Made by a program: the position numbers and the translations under genes. A stretch of 64,000 nt of DNA from Chryseobacterium vrystaatense (lineage in GTDB: Bacteria > Bacteroidota > Bacteroidia > Flavobacteriales > Weeksellaceae). The stretch spans positions 124,001-188,000 of the forward strand of contig NZ_JPRI01000006.1 in the NCBI RefSeq assembly GCF_000737765.1, written 5' to 3'. Below, piece by piece: positions 52,355 through 61,511 of the stretch. Each line of letters opens with the position of its first letter. Position 1 is the stretch's first letter. Under the pieces are notes generated by a model. The model ran no database searches, was not told the origin of the DNA, and saw only the letters and a program-made list of their open reading frames with translations.

Positions 52355-53371
52355 TTAATAGTATTCAAATGAATATTTATAATTTGAGATAAGGATACCA
52401 TTTTCTTTTCTAATGATGGTTTTACGGAAATTATAGGCATCGTAAGTATACTCCTGAACTAATCGGGTTTGATCATTTCTTGTAAATGAGTATCTGAATA
52501 CCAGACCTCCGTCATTATAAGTTTCAGTTTTGGATATTCGCCCTTTGGTATCATAATCTATTTTTGTATCGGCTGTTCCTTTTCCGTCAACACTTTCTAT
52601 AATGTTGGTCAGAAGATTTCCTTTATACATGTATCTTATATTTCCATTAGAATTATCAAAAGAAGTACGGTCTTCACCCGTTAATTTTCCATCTGAATAG
52701 GTGAAGTTATAAATGTTTTTTGTATTACCATTACTGTAAATAATTTCATAACATTCTTTTTTATCATTATAAAAATAAGTTGCTGTATCTGTTGATACAA
52801 TGGTCTCGTTTGCATTCACATTGGAATGATTTCTTTTGATAAGTTCTGTTAAAAGGTTGTTGTTATTGTATTTGTAAAGCGTAGAATTGATCAGTTTTTT
52901 ACTGGCATAGTATAATTTTGATGTCATATTGTGATTCTGATCATAGTTATATTGATTGACCAGTTCAGTACCGCGTTTATATACCGTTTTTTGTGAAACT
53001 AAATTTTTGTTTTTATCATACTCCCAAGTCCACACTTCATTGGGAACTTTATCGGGAATACCATTCTTATATTCGTAGATTGAGAAGACCTTGGCATTTT
53101 CCGGGTAGGTGTAAGTCCATTTTTTCGTTCTCTGACCATTGCTGTATTCAATTCCTTCACTTAGTTGACCTTTATTATTGAATACTTTTACAGATGAGGT
53201 ATCTTTTTTAATCTCATCAATAAGATACAATTTTTTAATTTTATTTTTAGACGTTAAATTCTCGTCTTCATGTCTGTTCTGGACTAAATTAGTAAAATAG
53301 CGGGCCGGGGTCTTATCAAGATAATCCTGAGCGTAAATACATGTATTAAAAACTAATACAAAGTAAATCAA
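52355..53371 (-). CDS. Secreted RHS/YD-like or MORN-like repeat protein
   Basis: This product of about 338 residues has a signal-like start (IYFVLVFNTCIYAQ) and a beta-rich repeat body of short strands: VKVFNNKGQLSEGIEYSNGQRTKKWTYTYPE, WEYDKNKNLVSQKTVYKRGTELVNQYNYDQNHNMTSKLYY and so on, as in YD-repeat or toxin_15-like secreted proteins. Function unknown. The frame begins at a TTG, while an ATG 14 bases upstream (53385) in another frame encodes MKKTH then stop. One extra base would fuse them into a perfect signal peptide, so the 5' end may carry a frameshift. Confidence 0.7.
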   Translation of the reverse strand: MIYFVLVFNTCIYAQDYLDKTPARYFTNLVQNRHEDENLTSKNKIKKLYLIDEIKKDTSSVKVFNNKGQLSEGIEYSNGQRTKKWTYTYPENAKVFSIYEYKNGIPDKVPNEVWTWEYDKNKNLVSQKTVYKRGTELVNQYNYDQNHNMTSKLYYASKKLINSTLYKYNNNNLLTELIKRNHSNVNANETIVSTDTATYFYNDKKECYEIIYSNGNTKNIYNFTYSDGKLTGEDRTSFDNSNGNIRYMYKGNLLTNIIESVDGKGTADTKIDYDTKGRISKTETYNDGGLVFRYSFTRNDQTRLVQEYTYDAYNFRKTIIRKENGILISNYKYSFEYY

Positions 53372-53397
53372 TGAGTTTTCTTCATGTTTGTAATAAA

Positions 53398-53421
53398 AAA
53401 GCGGAGAAAAATCTCCGCTTT
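53398..53421 (-). terminator. Terminator of aspS
   Basis: AAAGCGGAGA and TCTCCGCTTT (53398-53407 with 53412-53421) form a 10-bp stem. On the minus strand it is followed by a T run. It lies 5 bases after the aspS stop codon. Confidence 0.85.
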
Positions 53422-53425
53422 CAAT

Positions 53426-55180
53426 CTATGCTTTTAAATTCAATTGTATTTCCAATTCGTCCAGCTGGGCATCAGCGATAGATGCGGGAGCATCGATCAT
53501 TACATCCCGTCCTGAGTTATTCTTAGGGAATGCGATATAATCTCTGATCACTTCGTTTCCGTCAAGAATAGCCACCAAACGGTCAAATCCGAAAGCTAAA
53601 CCACCGTGAGGAGGTGCTCCGTATTTAAACGCGTTCATCAGGAATCCAAACTGCGCTTCTGCTTCCTCTTTTGTAAATCCTAAAAGATCAAACATTTTCG
53701 ACTGAAGATCTTTGTCGAAGATTCTGATAGAACCACCGCCGATTTCATTTCCGTTAAGAACCATATCATATGCATTGGCTCTTGCTTTACCCGGATCTGT
53801 TTCCAGTAAATGGATATCTTCCGGTTTAGGAGAAGTGAAAGGGTGGTGCATAGCGTGGTAACGTCCACTTTCTTCGTCGAATTCCAATAATGGGAAGTCT
53901 ACAACCCAAAGAGGAGCAAATACATCTCCTTTTCTCAGTCCCAAACGATTTCCAAGTTCCATTCTAAGAGCTGAAAGCTGAGCCCTTACCTTATTTTCGT
54001 CTCCGGATAGAATCAGCATTAAATCGCCTTCTTTCGCTCCGAATTTTTCGATGATCTTCGTTAGGTCTTCCTCATTGTAGAATTTGTTCACAGAAGATGT
54101 TTTCACACCGTCATTCTGGAATTTAGCCCATACCATTCCTGACGCTCCGATCTGCGGACGTTTTACCCAGTCAACAAGTTCGTCGATCTGTTTTCTGGTA
54201 TACTCAGCACATCCTTTTACGTTGATTCCGACAACCAGTTCAGCATCATCGAATATTTTAAAGTCTTTTCCTTTGACAAGCTCGTTAAGTTCCACGAACT
54301 CCATTCCGAAACGGATGTCAGGCTTGTCATTTCCGTATTTTCTCATCGCATCAGCGAAAGTCATTCTCGGGAAATCTCCAAATTCCTGTCCGGTAATATC
54401 TTTAATCAATGTTTTCGTCATGCCTTCAAACACATTCATAATGTCTTCCTGTTCTACGAAGGCCATCTCACAGTCGATTTGTGTAAATTCCGGCTGTCTG
54501 TCGGCTCTCAAGTCTTCATCACGGAAACACTTTACGATCTGGAAATATTTATCCATGCCTCCTACCATCAGAAGTTGTTTGAAAGTCTGTGGCGACTGTG
54601 GAAGTGCATAAAACTGTCCCGGATTCATTCTGCTTGGAACTACAAAGTCTCTCGCTCCTTCCGGAGTAGATTTAATTAAAACCGGAGTTTCCACTTCGAT
54701 AAATCCTTCGTCTGAAAGATAATTTCTTACCTTTTGCGCCATTTTATGACGGAAGATCAATTTGTCTCTTACAGGAGCTCTTCTGATATCCAGATAACGG
54801 TATTTCATTCTTAATTCTTCACCACCATCCGTCTCGTCTTCAATCGTAAAAGGTGGAAGCTGGGATTCATTAAGAACTGATAGTTTTTCAACTAAAATTT
54901 CGATTTCTCCGGTTGGAATATTAGGATTTTTGCTTACTCTTTCAATTACTTTTCCCGTTACCTGAATCACGAATTCACGTCCCAGTTTTTTAGCTTCTTC
55001 CATCAGTTGGGCAGAAGAACGGTCCTGATCAAAAACCAATTGAGTAATTCCGTAACGATCTCGAAGATCTATCCAAATCATAAATCCTTTATCACGGATA
55101 GTCTGTACCCATCCGGAAAGTGTAACTTCTTCATTAAGATTTTTCAGAGATAATTCTCCGTTCGTGTGTGATCGAAACAT
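53426..55180 (-). CDS. aspS: Aspartyl-tRNA synthetase
   Basis: This 584-residue class II synthetase has an N-terminal OB-fold anticodon-binding domain ([26 protein letters not shown]), class II motif 2 around [30 protein letters not shown] and motif 3 [16 protein letters not shown] bacterial-type GAD insertion is also present, so it is the bacterial discriminating or non-discriminating AspRS. The ATG at 55180 ([10 protein letters not shown]) is the normal start; an upstream in-frame start adds seven unlikely residues. A -7 box lies upstream at 55262-55269. Confidence 0.97.
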   Translation of the reverse strand: MFRSHTNGELSLKNLNEEVTLSGWVQTIRDKGFMIWIDLRDRYGITQLVFDQDRSSAQLMEEAKKLGREFVIQVTGKVIERVSKNPNIPTGEIEILVEKLSVLNESQLPPFTIEDETDGGEELRMKYRYLDIRRAPVRDKLIFRHKMAQKVRNYLSDEGFIEVETPVLIKSTPEGARDFVVPSRMNPGQFYALPQSPQTFKQLLMVGGMDKYFQIVKCFRDEDLRADRQPEFTQIDCEMAFVEQEDIMNVFEGMTKTLIKDITGQEFGDFPRMTFADAMRKYGNDKPDIRFGMEFVELNELVKGKDFKIFDDAELVVGINVKGCAEYTRKQIDELVDWVKRPQIGASGMVWAKFQNDGVKTSSVNKFYNEEDLTKIIEKFGAKEGDLMLILSGDENKVRAQLSALRMELGNRLGLRKGDVFAPLWVVDFPLLEFDEESGRYHAMHHPFTSPKPEDIHLLETDPGKARANAYDMVLNGNEIGGGSIRIFDKDLQSKMFDLLGFTKEEAEAQFGFLMNAFKYGAPPHGGLAFGFDRLVAILDGNEVIRDYIAFPKNNSGRDVMIDAPASIADAQLDELEIQLNLKA

Positions 55181-55261
55181 AATTATTTGTTTAAGGTTCA
55201 ATGTTTAAGATTTAGGGTTGAGCTTGTTAAGCATTCGTTTTTCAACCATAAATTCCGGGTG

Positions 55262-55269
55262 CAAAGATA
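55262..55269 (-). promoter_or_regulatory. -7 promoter box of aspS
   Basis: On the minus strand TATCTTTG precedes the aspS ATG by 81 bases, fitting TAnnTTTG. Confidence 0.5.
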
Positions 55270-55291
55270 AGATTTTTGCAGCTTTTATAAA

Positions 55292-55315
55292 CAAAAAAAA
55301 CTTCCTTTCGGAAGT
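55292..55315 (-). terminator. Terminator of the ankyrin-repeat gene
   Basis: On the minus strand ACTTCC and GGAAGT close a GAAA tetraloop and are followed by a run of T. It lies 24 bases after the stop codon at 55339. Confidence 0.8.
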
Positions 55316-55338
55316 CTTGTATATTATTTGAGGGCTTT

Positions 55339-55707
55339 TTAATTATTAGCAGCGCCTTTTTGTATCAATAGCTGTACAGTTTCCTCTTTCTTTCCTAATT
55401 TTGCTAATGCAAGCGGAGATTTACCGTTACATTCCTTATTAACATCCACTTTGTTTTCAAGAAGAAATTTTACAATGTTATTTCTGCCATAAAGTGAACT
55501 GAAGCCTAACGCACTGAAGGTTTCGTCCTTAAGTGGAAGACATTTTTCGTAATCTGCTTTCTGAAAGTTCTTTTTAAATGAAGCAACATTGTCAGACTGA
55601 ATAGCTTGCATCTGAGCTTTGCTAAGCATCTGAGCAGAAAGCATATTAGCAGATACTGAGATTACAAGTAGAAAGGCAGTAGAGATTATTTTTTTCATAA
55701 GATTCAT
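55339..55707 (-). CDS. Small secreted ankyrin-repeat protein
   Basis: This product of about 122 residues has a signal peptide (KKIISTAFLLVISVSANMLSAQ) and roughly two ankyrin repeats in the C-terminal half: ALGFSSLYGRNNIVKFLLENKVDVNKE and CNGKSPLALAKLGKKEETVQLLIQKGA. It is likely periplasmic and protein-binding. The ATG at 55707 or 55698 starts the signal peptide. It is monocistronic with its own terminator. Confidence 0.85.
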   Translation of the reverse strand: MNLMKKIISTAFLLVISVSANMLSAQMLSKAQMQAIQSDNVASFKKNFQKADYEKCLPLKDETFSALGFSSLYGRNNIVKFLLENKVDVNKECNGKSPLALAKLGKKEETVQLLIQKGAANN

Positions 55708-55810
55708 TTTAACAATATACAAATCTAAATTATTTTTTTGATATGAGTAACTAATTTTTTATAAGAATTGAATTTGTATTTTTGAAAATCAGATAATTAT
55801 TGATTAGAAA

Positions 55811-57205
55811 ATGACAAAATATATAGAGTTCTTTAAAAGGGCATTCAGTGGTGATGATGTAGATTACACGAAAATAACGATCAGAAGTGCGGTTCTTCTT
55901 TTAGCTATTCCCATGATGCTTGAAATGGCTATGGAATCTGTTTTTGCATTGGTCGATCTGTATTTTGTGGGGCATTTGAAAGAAAGCGGGTATGCGATTC
56001 AAACTGTTGGTTTAACCGAATCCGTACTTTCGGTAATGTATTCCATTGCTATTGGGATGAGTATGGCCGCAACTGCATTGGTAGCGAGGAGAATTGGTGA
56101 AAAAAATCCTGAACAGGCTTCCAGAAGTGCAGCACAGGTTATACTGGTGTCATTTATCATCACTTTTATTCTGAGTTTGTTCGGTGTGATTTATGCGGAA
56201 GAAATTTTGATACTGATGGGGTCAAAGCCAGAGGCCGCAGCTTACGGAAAAGATTTTACCAGAATCATGATGGGAAGCAGCGTCATTATTATGCTTCTGT
56301 TTTTGATCAATGGAATCTTCAGAGGTGCAGGAAATGCTGCCATTGCCATGAAGTCCCTGTGGATTGCCAATATTGTCAATATTATTCTCTGTCCTGTTCT
56401 GATCAAAGGTTTTGGACCTGTTCCTGCCATGGGTCTTACCGGAGCTGCTTTAGCTACTACAATAGGAAGGAGTATCGGGGTTGTTTACCAGCTGTACCAT
56501 CTTTTGGTTGCAGATACCCAGATCCGTATAGCTCTTTCACATTTCATTCCTGATTTTAAACAGATAAAGTCTATTGTAAAAATTGCAACTCCCGGAATTT
56601 TCCAGTTTGTGATTGCTTCGTGCAGTTGGATCTTTCTTGCTCAGCTGGTTGCAACTACCGGAGGAGAGAATGCTTCAGCCGGATATCAGACGGCTTTGAG
56701 GCTGATGATGTTTTTTATACTTCCGGCTTGGGGATTGAGTAATGCCGCTTCTACGCTGGTCGGACAAAATATGGGAGCCAATGAAATGATGAGAGCAGAA
56801 CAGGCGGTCATGAAAACTGTAAAATATAATGTGATCTTCATGCTGGCTGTAAGTTTGATATTTTTTTTATTCGGAGATTATCTGGTAGGCTTTTTTACGC
56901 AGGAAGCGGAAATTAAAGACTTTGCTAAAAATGCATTACATATTATGAGCGTAGGATTTATCTTCTATGGAATTGGAATGGTCATGATTAACGCTTTTAA
57001 TGGGGCTGGTGATACATGGACTCCGACTTGGGTGAATTTTTTCGGGTTCTGGATCTTTCAGATTCCATTGGCTTATTTTCTTTCAAAACATCTTGAAATG
57101 GGGCCAAAAGGCGTATTTATATCGATTCCTGCAGCAGAAACTTTAATTACGATTTTCGCTTTTATTCTGTTTAAAAAAGGAAAGTGGAAAACAGTGAAAG
57201 TGTAA
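55811..57205 (+). CDS. MATE family efflux transporter
   Basis: This 464-residue inner-membrane protein has twelve predicted helices in two related halves. The first helix segment AIPMMLEMAMESVFALVDLYFVGHL and the VARRIGEKNPEQASRSAAQV loop are typical of MATE exporters that expel cationic drugs against sodium or protons. The second half repeats the pattern (TPGIFQFVIASCSWIFLAQLVATTGGENASAGYQTALR, LVGQNMGANEMMRAEQAV). Substrate unknown. It has no regulator next to it. Confidence 0.93.
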   Translation: MTKYIEFFKRAFSGDDVDYTKITIRSAVLLLAIPMMLEMAMESVFALVDLYFVGHLKESGYAIQTVGLTESVLSVMYSIAIGMSMAATALVARRIGEKNPEQASRSAAQVILVSFIITFILSLFGVIYAEEILILMGSKPEAAAYGKDFTRIMMGSSVIIMLLFLINGIFRGAGNAAIAMKSLWIANIVNIILCPVLIKGFGPVPAMGLTGAALATTIGRSIGVVYQLYHLLVADTQIRIALSHFIPDFKQIKSIVKIATPGIFQFVIASCSWIFLAQLVATTGGENASAGYQTALRLMMFFILPAWGLSNAASTLVGQNMGANEMMRAEQAVMKTVKYNVIFMLAVSLIFFLFGDYLVGFFTQEAEIKDFAKNALHIMSVGFIFYGIGMVMINAFNGAGDTWTPTWVNFFGFWIFQIPLAYFLSKHLEMGPKGVFISIPAAETLITIFAFILFKKGKWKTVKV

Positions 57206-57361
57206 TAGGCAGTGGACTTTCTTAAGAATAGTTTAAAGCTGTGTTTTAGTTCTTTGTACCGACCTTCATGATCAGATTTTATAAAAATTTTAACAGGTTT
57301 AATTTTTCGTTTTAAACCAGATTGCATAATTTAGTGTTAAATCAATAAAACATTTATCATT

Positions 57362-57481
57362 ATGGGAAAAGGAGACAGAAAATCAAGAAGAGGTAAAATC
57401 AATTCAGGAAGCTATGGTAAAAGAAGACCGAGACGTATTTCTAAATCAGGTGCTCCTGCTGAAACTAAAGCGAAGAGCTAA
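57362..57481 (+). CDS. 30S ribosomal protein bTHX
   Basis: This 39-residue, very basic protein (MGKGDRKSRRGKINSGSYGK, then RRPRR) matches the THX family of small 30S proteins, which fills a cavity at the top of the 30S head. It is too short for usual gene calling. It is followed 5 bases later by a strong terminator. Identification rests on the characteristic GKGDRKSRRGKI start and basic core. Confidence 0.93.
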   Translation: MGKGDRKSRRGKINSGSYGKRRPRRISKSGAPAETKAKS

Positions 57482-57486
57482 ACATA

Positions 57487-57520
57487 AAAAAGGCTGAAGA
57501 TTGATCTTCAGCCTTTTTTT
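57487..57520. terminator. Terminator between bTHX and the DUF937 gene
   Basis: AAAGGCTGAAGAT and ATCTTCAGCCTTT form a 13-bp stem with a 2-base apex and A and T tails on either side, so it probably acts for both convergent genes. Confidence 0.9.
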
Positions 57521-57535
57521 ATATACAAAATTAAA

Positions 57536-58192
57536 TTATTTACCTCCTAAAATGTTTCCAAGGATACTTCCTAAGCCGCCACTCTGCTGTTGCTGCCCTC
57601 CATTTCCGCCAAGTACACTTCCCAAGATATCATTCAGTGGATTTCCTCCTGACTGTGCCTGACCGTTACCCAAAACACTTCCTAAAATGTCATTCAGAGG
57701 ATTAGACTGCTGAGTCTGTGCCTGACTGGATGCATTTCCAAGAATTCCTCCTAAAAGATCTCCCAGACCTCCTGCTCCTACATTGTTCTGCTGCTTCTCT
57801 TTACCGATGTATCCCATTATTACCGGAGCCAGCATTGCCAGAATAGGTCCGATTTTATCAATTGAAATTCCTGTATTTTGAGACAGCTGGTTTTCAACAG
57901 TACTTTTCTGTCCGCCAAAAACATGGTCAAGAATCGATCCTCCTTCTGCCTGTCTTGCTTCGGCTTGTGACGCGTCATCAAGAATGCTTCCGTCGTGGTC
58001 TTTATCCAGAGCACTGTTTAATGCTTCTGCTTCTTTAGCGTCCTGAGATTTGTTTCTAAGATAAGAAATAACCAATGGAGCGGCTACTGCCAATAAAGCA
58101 ATGATTTGGTTTCTGCTGATTCCAAATTTGTTTTCTGCCTGCTCAGCAACCTGATTGCTGGTATTACCTGTAAGTAGGTCGATTAAACTCAT
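57536..58192 (-). CDS. DUF937 (YidB-like) protein
   Basis: This 218-residue protein has the DUF937 helical domain twice (SLIDLLTGNTSNQVAEQAENKFGISRNQIIALLAVAAPLVISYL, and STVENQLSQNTGISIDKIGPILAMLAPVIMGYIG). A Gly/Gln/Asn-rich C-terminal tail contains four near-copies of NPLNDILGSVLG/GILG. An EF-hand-like acidic segment, ALDKDHDGSILDDA, lies near residue 62. Family function unknown. It ends at a bidirectional terminator. Confidence 0.85.
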   Translation of the reverse strand: MSLIDLLTGNTSNQVAEQAENKFGISRNQIIALLAVAAPLVISYLRNKSQDAKEAEALNSALDKDHDGSILDDASQAEARQAEGGSILDHVFGGQKSTVENQLSQNTGISIDKIGPILAMLAPVIMGYIGKEKQQNNVGAGGLGDLLGGILGNASSQAQTQQSNPLNDILGSVLGNGQAQSGGNPLNDILGSVLGGNGGQQQQSGGLGSILGNILGGK

Positions 58193-58313
58193 AGTTTGTG
58201 TTTATTTTAAAGTATTAAGTAAATCAAAGTTATCAAAAAATGTGATTCACAAAATCTTTTAACCTCACAAATATTGTTAAAGTTTTTTGGCTGAAAAATT
58301 GATATTTTTCCGG

Positions 58314-58823
58314 TTAGTTTTTTACAATAGGAACATTAGAACAGGCCTCACCAAACATCAGGGATTTTACCATAGGCTTCAGTTGTTCAACAAGTTCTAT
58401 GTAGGCGTTCTCGGGGATTTCCTTATCCGTGCAGCCTTTTACCAAAACTCTTTTGCCTCTCATATCTTCAAAATCATAAGTCTGAATGGCATTGTGCATG
58501 ATGATCACTTCAAGATCTTCCCGGTTTCCGAACACGATCTTTTTAGCAACATCAGTAAGCTTGGCTGTCAATACAAAATAAGCCCATAACGGAACAATAG
58601 TATCCACAGAATTGTAAATATAAATGTAAGCATCTTGGTATTCTACTGTGTTGATGGCATCCACTTTTTCTCTGAAATCTTTTTCTTTAAGGATCATTTC
58701 CTGGAAAAGAAAATCCTTAAGGTCAATACCCTTTCTTATCCCTTTGGGAATCAGAGTGGATAGGTCGAAATTCACCAGACCGCTTTCAGCAACTTTATTT
58801 CGGATTTCAAATTCTTCTGACAT
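58314..58823 (-). CDS. DUF2480 family protein
   Basis: This 169-residue soluble protein is of the Bacteroidota-specific DUF2480 family, recognised by SGLVNFDLSTLIPKGIRKGIDLKDFLFQEMILKEKDFREKV and DAYIYIYNSVDTIVPLWAYFVLTAKL, ending VKSLMFGEACSNVPIVK with a conserved-looking Cys near the end. Function unknown; related genes are often near Fe-S cluster assembly genes, but none is nearby. It is divergent from lpxB. Confidence 0.85.
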   Translation of the reverse strand: MSEEFEIRNKVAESGLVNFDLSTLIPKGIRKGIDLKDFLFQEMILKEKDFREKVDAINTVEYQDAYIYIYNSVDTIVPLWAYFVLTAKLTDVAKKIVFGNREDLEVIIMHNAIQTYDFEDMRGKRVLVKGCTDKEIPENAYIELVEQLKPMVKSLMFGEACSNVPIVKN

Positions 58824-58982
58824 TTTTTATCATTATCTTTGGACAAATTTACAAATTAAGATCATGTAAATCTTAATTTGTTCTCTATCCTTACCATAGA
58901 AATCTCCCATGATTCAAAATCATCTTATAAATCAAGGTAGGTGGCTGATGGTCATTACAAACAAATAAAGGTTTCGGAAGAA

Positions 58983-60086
58983 ATGAAATATTATATTATT
59001 GCAGGAGAAGCTTCTGGCGATTTGCATGGGAGCAATTTAATGAAAGCCCTTTTACAGAAAGATCCGCAGGCGAATATCAGATTCTGGGGAGGTGATCTTA
59101 TGAAAGCGCAGGGTGGAACACTGGTAAAACATTATCGGGATCTCGCTTTTATGGGATTTCTTGAAGTCGCTATGAATTTGAGGACAATTCTCAACAATAT
59201 CAAGTTTTGTAAAGAAGACATCAAAAATAATAAACCCGATGTTTTGATCCTCATCGATTATCCTGGATTTAATTTAAGAATTGCAAGGTTTGCCAAAGAG
59301 ATGGGGATCAAAGTAGTTTACTATATTTCTCCGCAGCTATGGGCCTGGAAAGAAGGAAGAGTAGAGATCATTAAGAAGTATGTAGATGAAATGATGGTGA
59401 TCCTTCCTTTTGAAGAGGACTTTTATAAAAAACATGGGGTGCATTCTCATTTTGTGGGACATCCGTTGCTGGATGCTATTTCAAGTCTGCAGAACATCAA
59501 TATAGAAGATTTCAAAAAAGAAAACACACTGAATGAAAAGGAGATTATAGCACTTCTTCCCGGTTCCAGAAAACAGGAGGTGGAAAAAATGCTTGAAATA
59601 ATGCTTTCTGTAAGACCTCACTTCAAAGATTACCAGTTTGTCATTGCCGGTGCACCAAGCCTTCCGAAAGAATTTTATCAAAAATATGTAGATGATAACG
59701 TGCACTTTGTTTCGAACAGAACCTATGACCTGTTGAGGTGTTCTAAGGCAGCTCTTGTTACTTCGGGAACTGCAACTTTAGAAACAGCTTTGCTTGACGT
59801 TCCGGAGGTGGTATGCTACCGAGGGAGCAAAATTTCTTACGCCATCGCGAAGAGATTGGTGAAAAATATCAAATATATTTCTCTGGTCAATCTGATTATG
59901 GATCGGGAAGTGGTAAAAGAGCTTATCCAGACGGAGCTTAATACAAAAAATCTGATTGGGGAACTTACAAAAATGATAGAAGGGGAGCAAAGAAATCGGG
60001 TTCTTGCAGATTACAGCCTTTTAAGAGAAAAGCTTGGCGGGAAAGGTGCCAGTGAAAAAGCGGCTGAGGTGATTTTAAGTGTTTAG
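58983..60086 (+). CDS. lpxB: Lipid-A-disaccharide synthase
   Basis: This 367-residue peripheral membrane glycosyltransferase (GT19) joins UDP-2,3-diacylglucosamine and lipid X. It starts MKYYIIAGEASGDLHGSNLM, the family hallmark, with IDYPGFNLRIARFAKEMGIKVVYYISPQLWAWKEGRVEII and LLPGSRKQEVEKML. The C-terminal donor-binding segment is VTSGTATLETALLDVPEVVCYRG. An in-frame GTG upstream would add 14 residues before the conserved start and is rejected. It is divergent from the DUF2480 gene. Confidence 0.96.
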   Translation: MKYYIIAGEASGDLHGSNLMKALLQKDPQANIRFWGGDLMKAQGGTLVKHYRDLAFMGFLEVAMNLRTILNNIKFCKEDIKNNKPDVLILIDYPGFNLRIARFAKEMGIKVVYYISPQLWAWKEGRVEIIKKYVDEMMVILPFEEDFYKKHGVHSHFVGHPLLDAISSLQNINIEDFKKENTLNEKEIIALLPGSRKQEVEKMLEIMLSVRPHFKDYQFVIAGAPSLPKEFYQKYVDDNVHFVSNRTYDLLRCSKAALVTSGTATLETALLDVPEVVCYRGSKISYAIAKRLVKNIKYISLVNLIMDREVVKELIQTELNTKNLIGELTKMIEGEQRNRVLADYSLLREKLGGKGASEKAAEVILSV

Positions 60087-60149
60087 CATTATATTTTAAA
60101 AGAATTTAATCGGTCTTGCACGGTTTCGTAGGTTTAAATTTTTAGGATA

Positions 60150-61238
60150 ATGAATTTTAAAAGCTTTCTTGTACTCATTCTATTGATTTGTTTTTCGCCG
60201 AAAAGTATTGCTCAGGCTAAGAAATCCAGGGATCAGGTCCAGATTTTTTATTATGGCTGGTATGGAAATCCTGCAGTTGACGGGAAATATTATCATTGGA
60301 ATCATGATATACTGCCCCATTGGAACAATCCGAAATGGAATAACTTGGGAAATTACAAAGGAGCAGATGATATCGGTGCCAATTTTTATCCGGAATTAGG
60401 AAATTACAGTTCCAATGATCCCGGTATTATTAGACAGCATATGAAAATGATCAAAGAATCCGGTGTTGGAGTCGTTGTTTTAAGCTGGCTGGGTAAAGAT
60501 CCTTTTGTGGATAAGAGTATTACCGCGTATCTTGATATAGCCGATCAGTTTGGGCTTAAAATAGCTTTTCATATAGAACCTTTTTATAAAAACATTACCG
60601 AACTCAGAGATCAGCTTTCCTACCTTGTTAAAACCTATTCTCACCATCATGCTTTTTACAGAAAAGATGGAAAACCATTATATTACATTTACGACAGCTA
60701 TAAAATATCTCCTGAAGAATGGTCAAAATTACTTTCTGTACATGGAGAGAAGACCGTCCGGAATACAGAATTGGATGGACTTTATATCGGGTTGTGGGTT
60801 GAAAAAGAACATGGTTCTTTTTTTGAAAAATCAAACTTTGACGGTTTTTATACGTACTTTGCCAGCGAAGGATTTGTATTCGGCAGTACAGTTTCCAATT
60901 GGACTTATCTTTCTCAATATGCAAAAGACCATCATCTGATGTTTATACCATGCGTAGGTCCGGGGTATTCTGATACCAGAATAAGACCGTGGAATGAATC
61001 CAATTTCAAAAGCAGGGAAAACGGAATATACTACGAAAAAATGTTCAATGCCGCTGCAAAAATTCATCCTGATTTTATCGGAATTACCTCATTCAATGAG
61101 TGGCATGAAGGCACACAAATAGAACCTGCTGTTCCTAAAAAGACGGGAAGCTTTAAATATGAGGACTACGGAAAAGACTCATGGATGTATATAAAGGAAA
61201 CCAAAAGACTTACAGATCAATTTTTAAAAGGTCAATAA
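60150..61238 (+). CDS. Secreted GH99-like glycoside hydrolase (endo-alpha-mannanase/mannosidase family)
   Basis: This 362-residue protein has a signal peptide (NFKSFLVLILLICFSPKSIAQ) and a single (beta/alpha)8 domain. It opens with the GH99 segment QIFYYGWYGNPAVDGKYYHWNHDILPHW, has the GVVVLSWLGKD strand, and ends with GITSFNEWHEGTQIEPAVP. The two Glu of NEWHEGTQIE are the expected catalytic pair of the family. GH99 enzymes cut alpha-1,2-linked mannose or glucose-mannose units. It has no sorting domain and no glycan-uptake (SusC/D) genes nearby, so it is an isolated secreted enzyme. Confidence 0.9.
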   Translation: MNFKSFLVLILLICFSPKSIAQAKKSRDQVQIFYYGWYGNPAVDGKYYHWNHDILPHWNNPKWNNLGNYKGADDIGANFYPELGNYSSNDPGIIRQHMKMIKESGVGVVVLSWLGKDPFVDKSITAYLDIADQFGLKIAFHIEPFYKNITELRDQLSYLVKTYSHHHAFYRKDGKPLYYIYDSYKISPEEWSKLLSVHGEKTVRNTELDGLYIGLWVEKEHGSFFEKSNFDGFYTYFASEGFVFGSTVSNWTYLSQYAKDHHLMFIPCVGPGYSDTRIRPWNESNFKSRENGIYYEKMFNAAAKIHPDFIGITSFNEWHEGTQIEPAVPKKTGSFKYEDYGKDSWMYIKETKRLTDQFLKGQ

Positions 61239-61339
61239 GATAAAGGGGGTGTAAGCGAATGATATTTCTTCAGATAATGTCTTTTATGAAAATTTTCAAT
61301 TAAAAATATATTTTCCATTGAAGATGATTTTAGAATATA

Positions 61340-61367
61340 AAAACTGTCAATTTTTGGCAGTTTTTTA
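61340..61367 (+). terminator. Terminator after the GH99-like gene
   Basis: AAAACTGTC (61340-61348) pairs with GGCAGTTTT (61356-61364) with one G-T pair, followed by T residues, about 100 bases after the stop codon. The rest of the 61239-61511 gap has only AT-rich sequence and the inverted repeat at 61464. Confidence 0.75.
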
Positions 61368-61463
61368 TTTTTCGTATAAGTGTTTATTTATAGTAAATAA
61401 TCAGGTGCTCAATTGACTGTTAAGATGAATATAAGTTGGAAATGCTGCAAAAACTGTGTTATC

Positions 61464-61498
61464 TGACAATCAAATAAATTAATATTTTTTGATTGTCA
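61464..61498. repeat. 11-bp perfect inverted repeat upstream of comEC
   Basis: TGACAATCAAA (61464-61474) is perfectly inverted as TTTGATTGTCA (61488-61498) with a 13-base spacer. The right arm ends 13 bases before the TTG start of comEC, so it could be an operator or an mRNA hairpin controlling translation. Confidence 0.55.
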
Positions 61499-61511
61499 AT
61501 AATCGTATCAG

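Noticed and set aside
54084..54611. A 175-codon open frame on the plus strand inside aspS
   Set aside because: It is antisense to the well-conserved aspartyl-tRNA synthetase and its translation has no recognisable domain.
57536..57790. Repetitive sequence that might be a mobile repeat
   Set aside because: It encodes the Gly/Gln-rich NPLNDILGSVLG-type repeats of the DUF937 protein.
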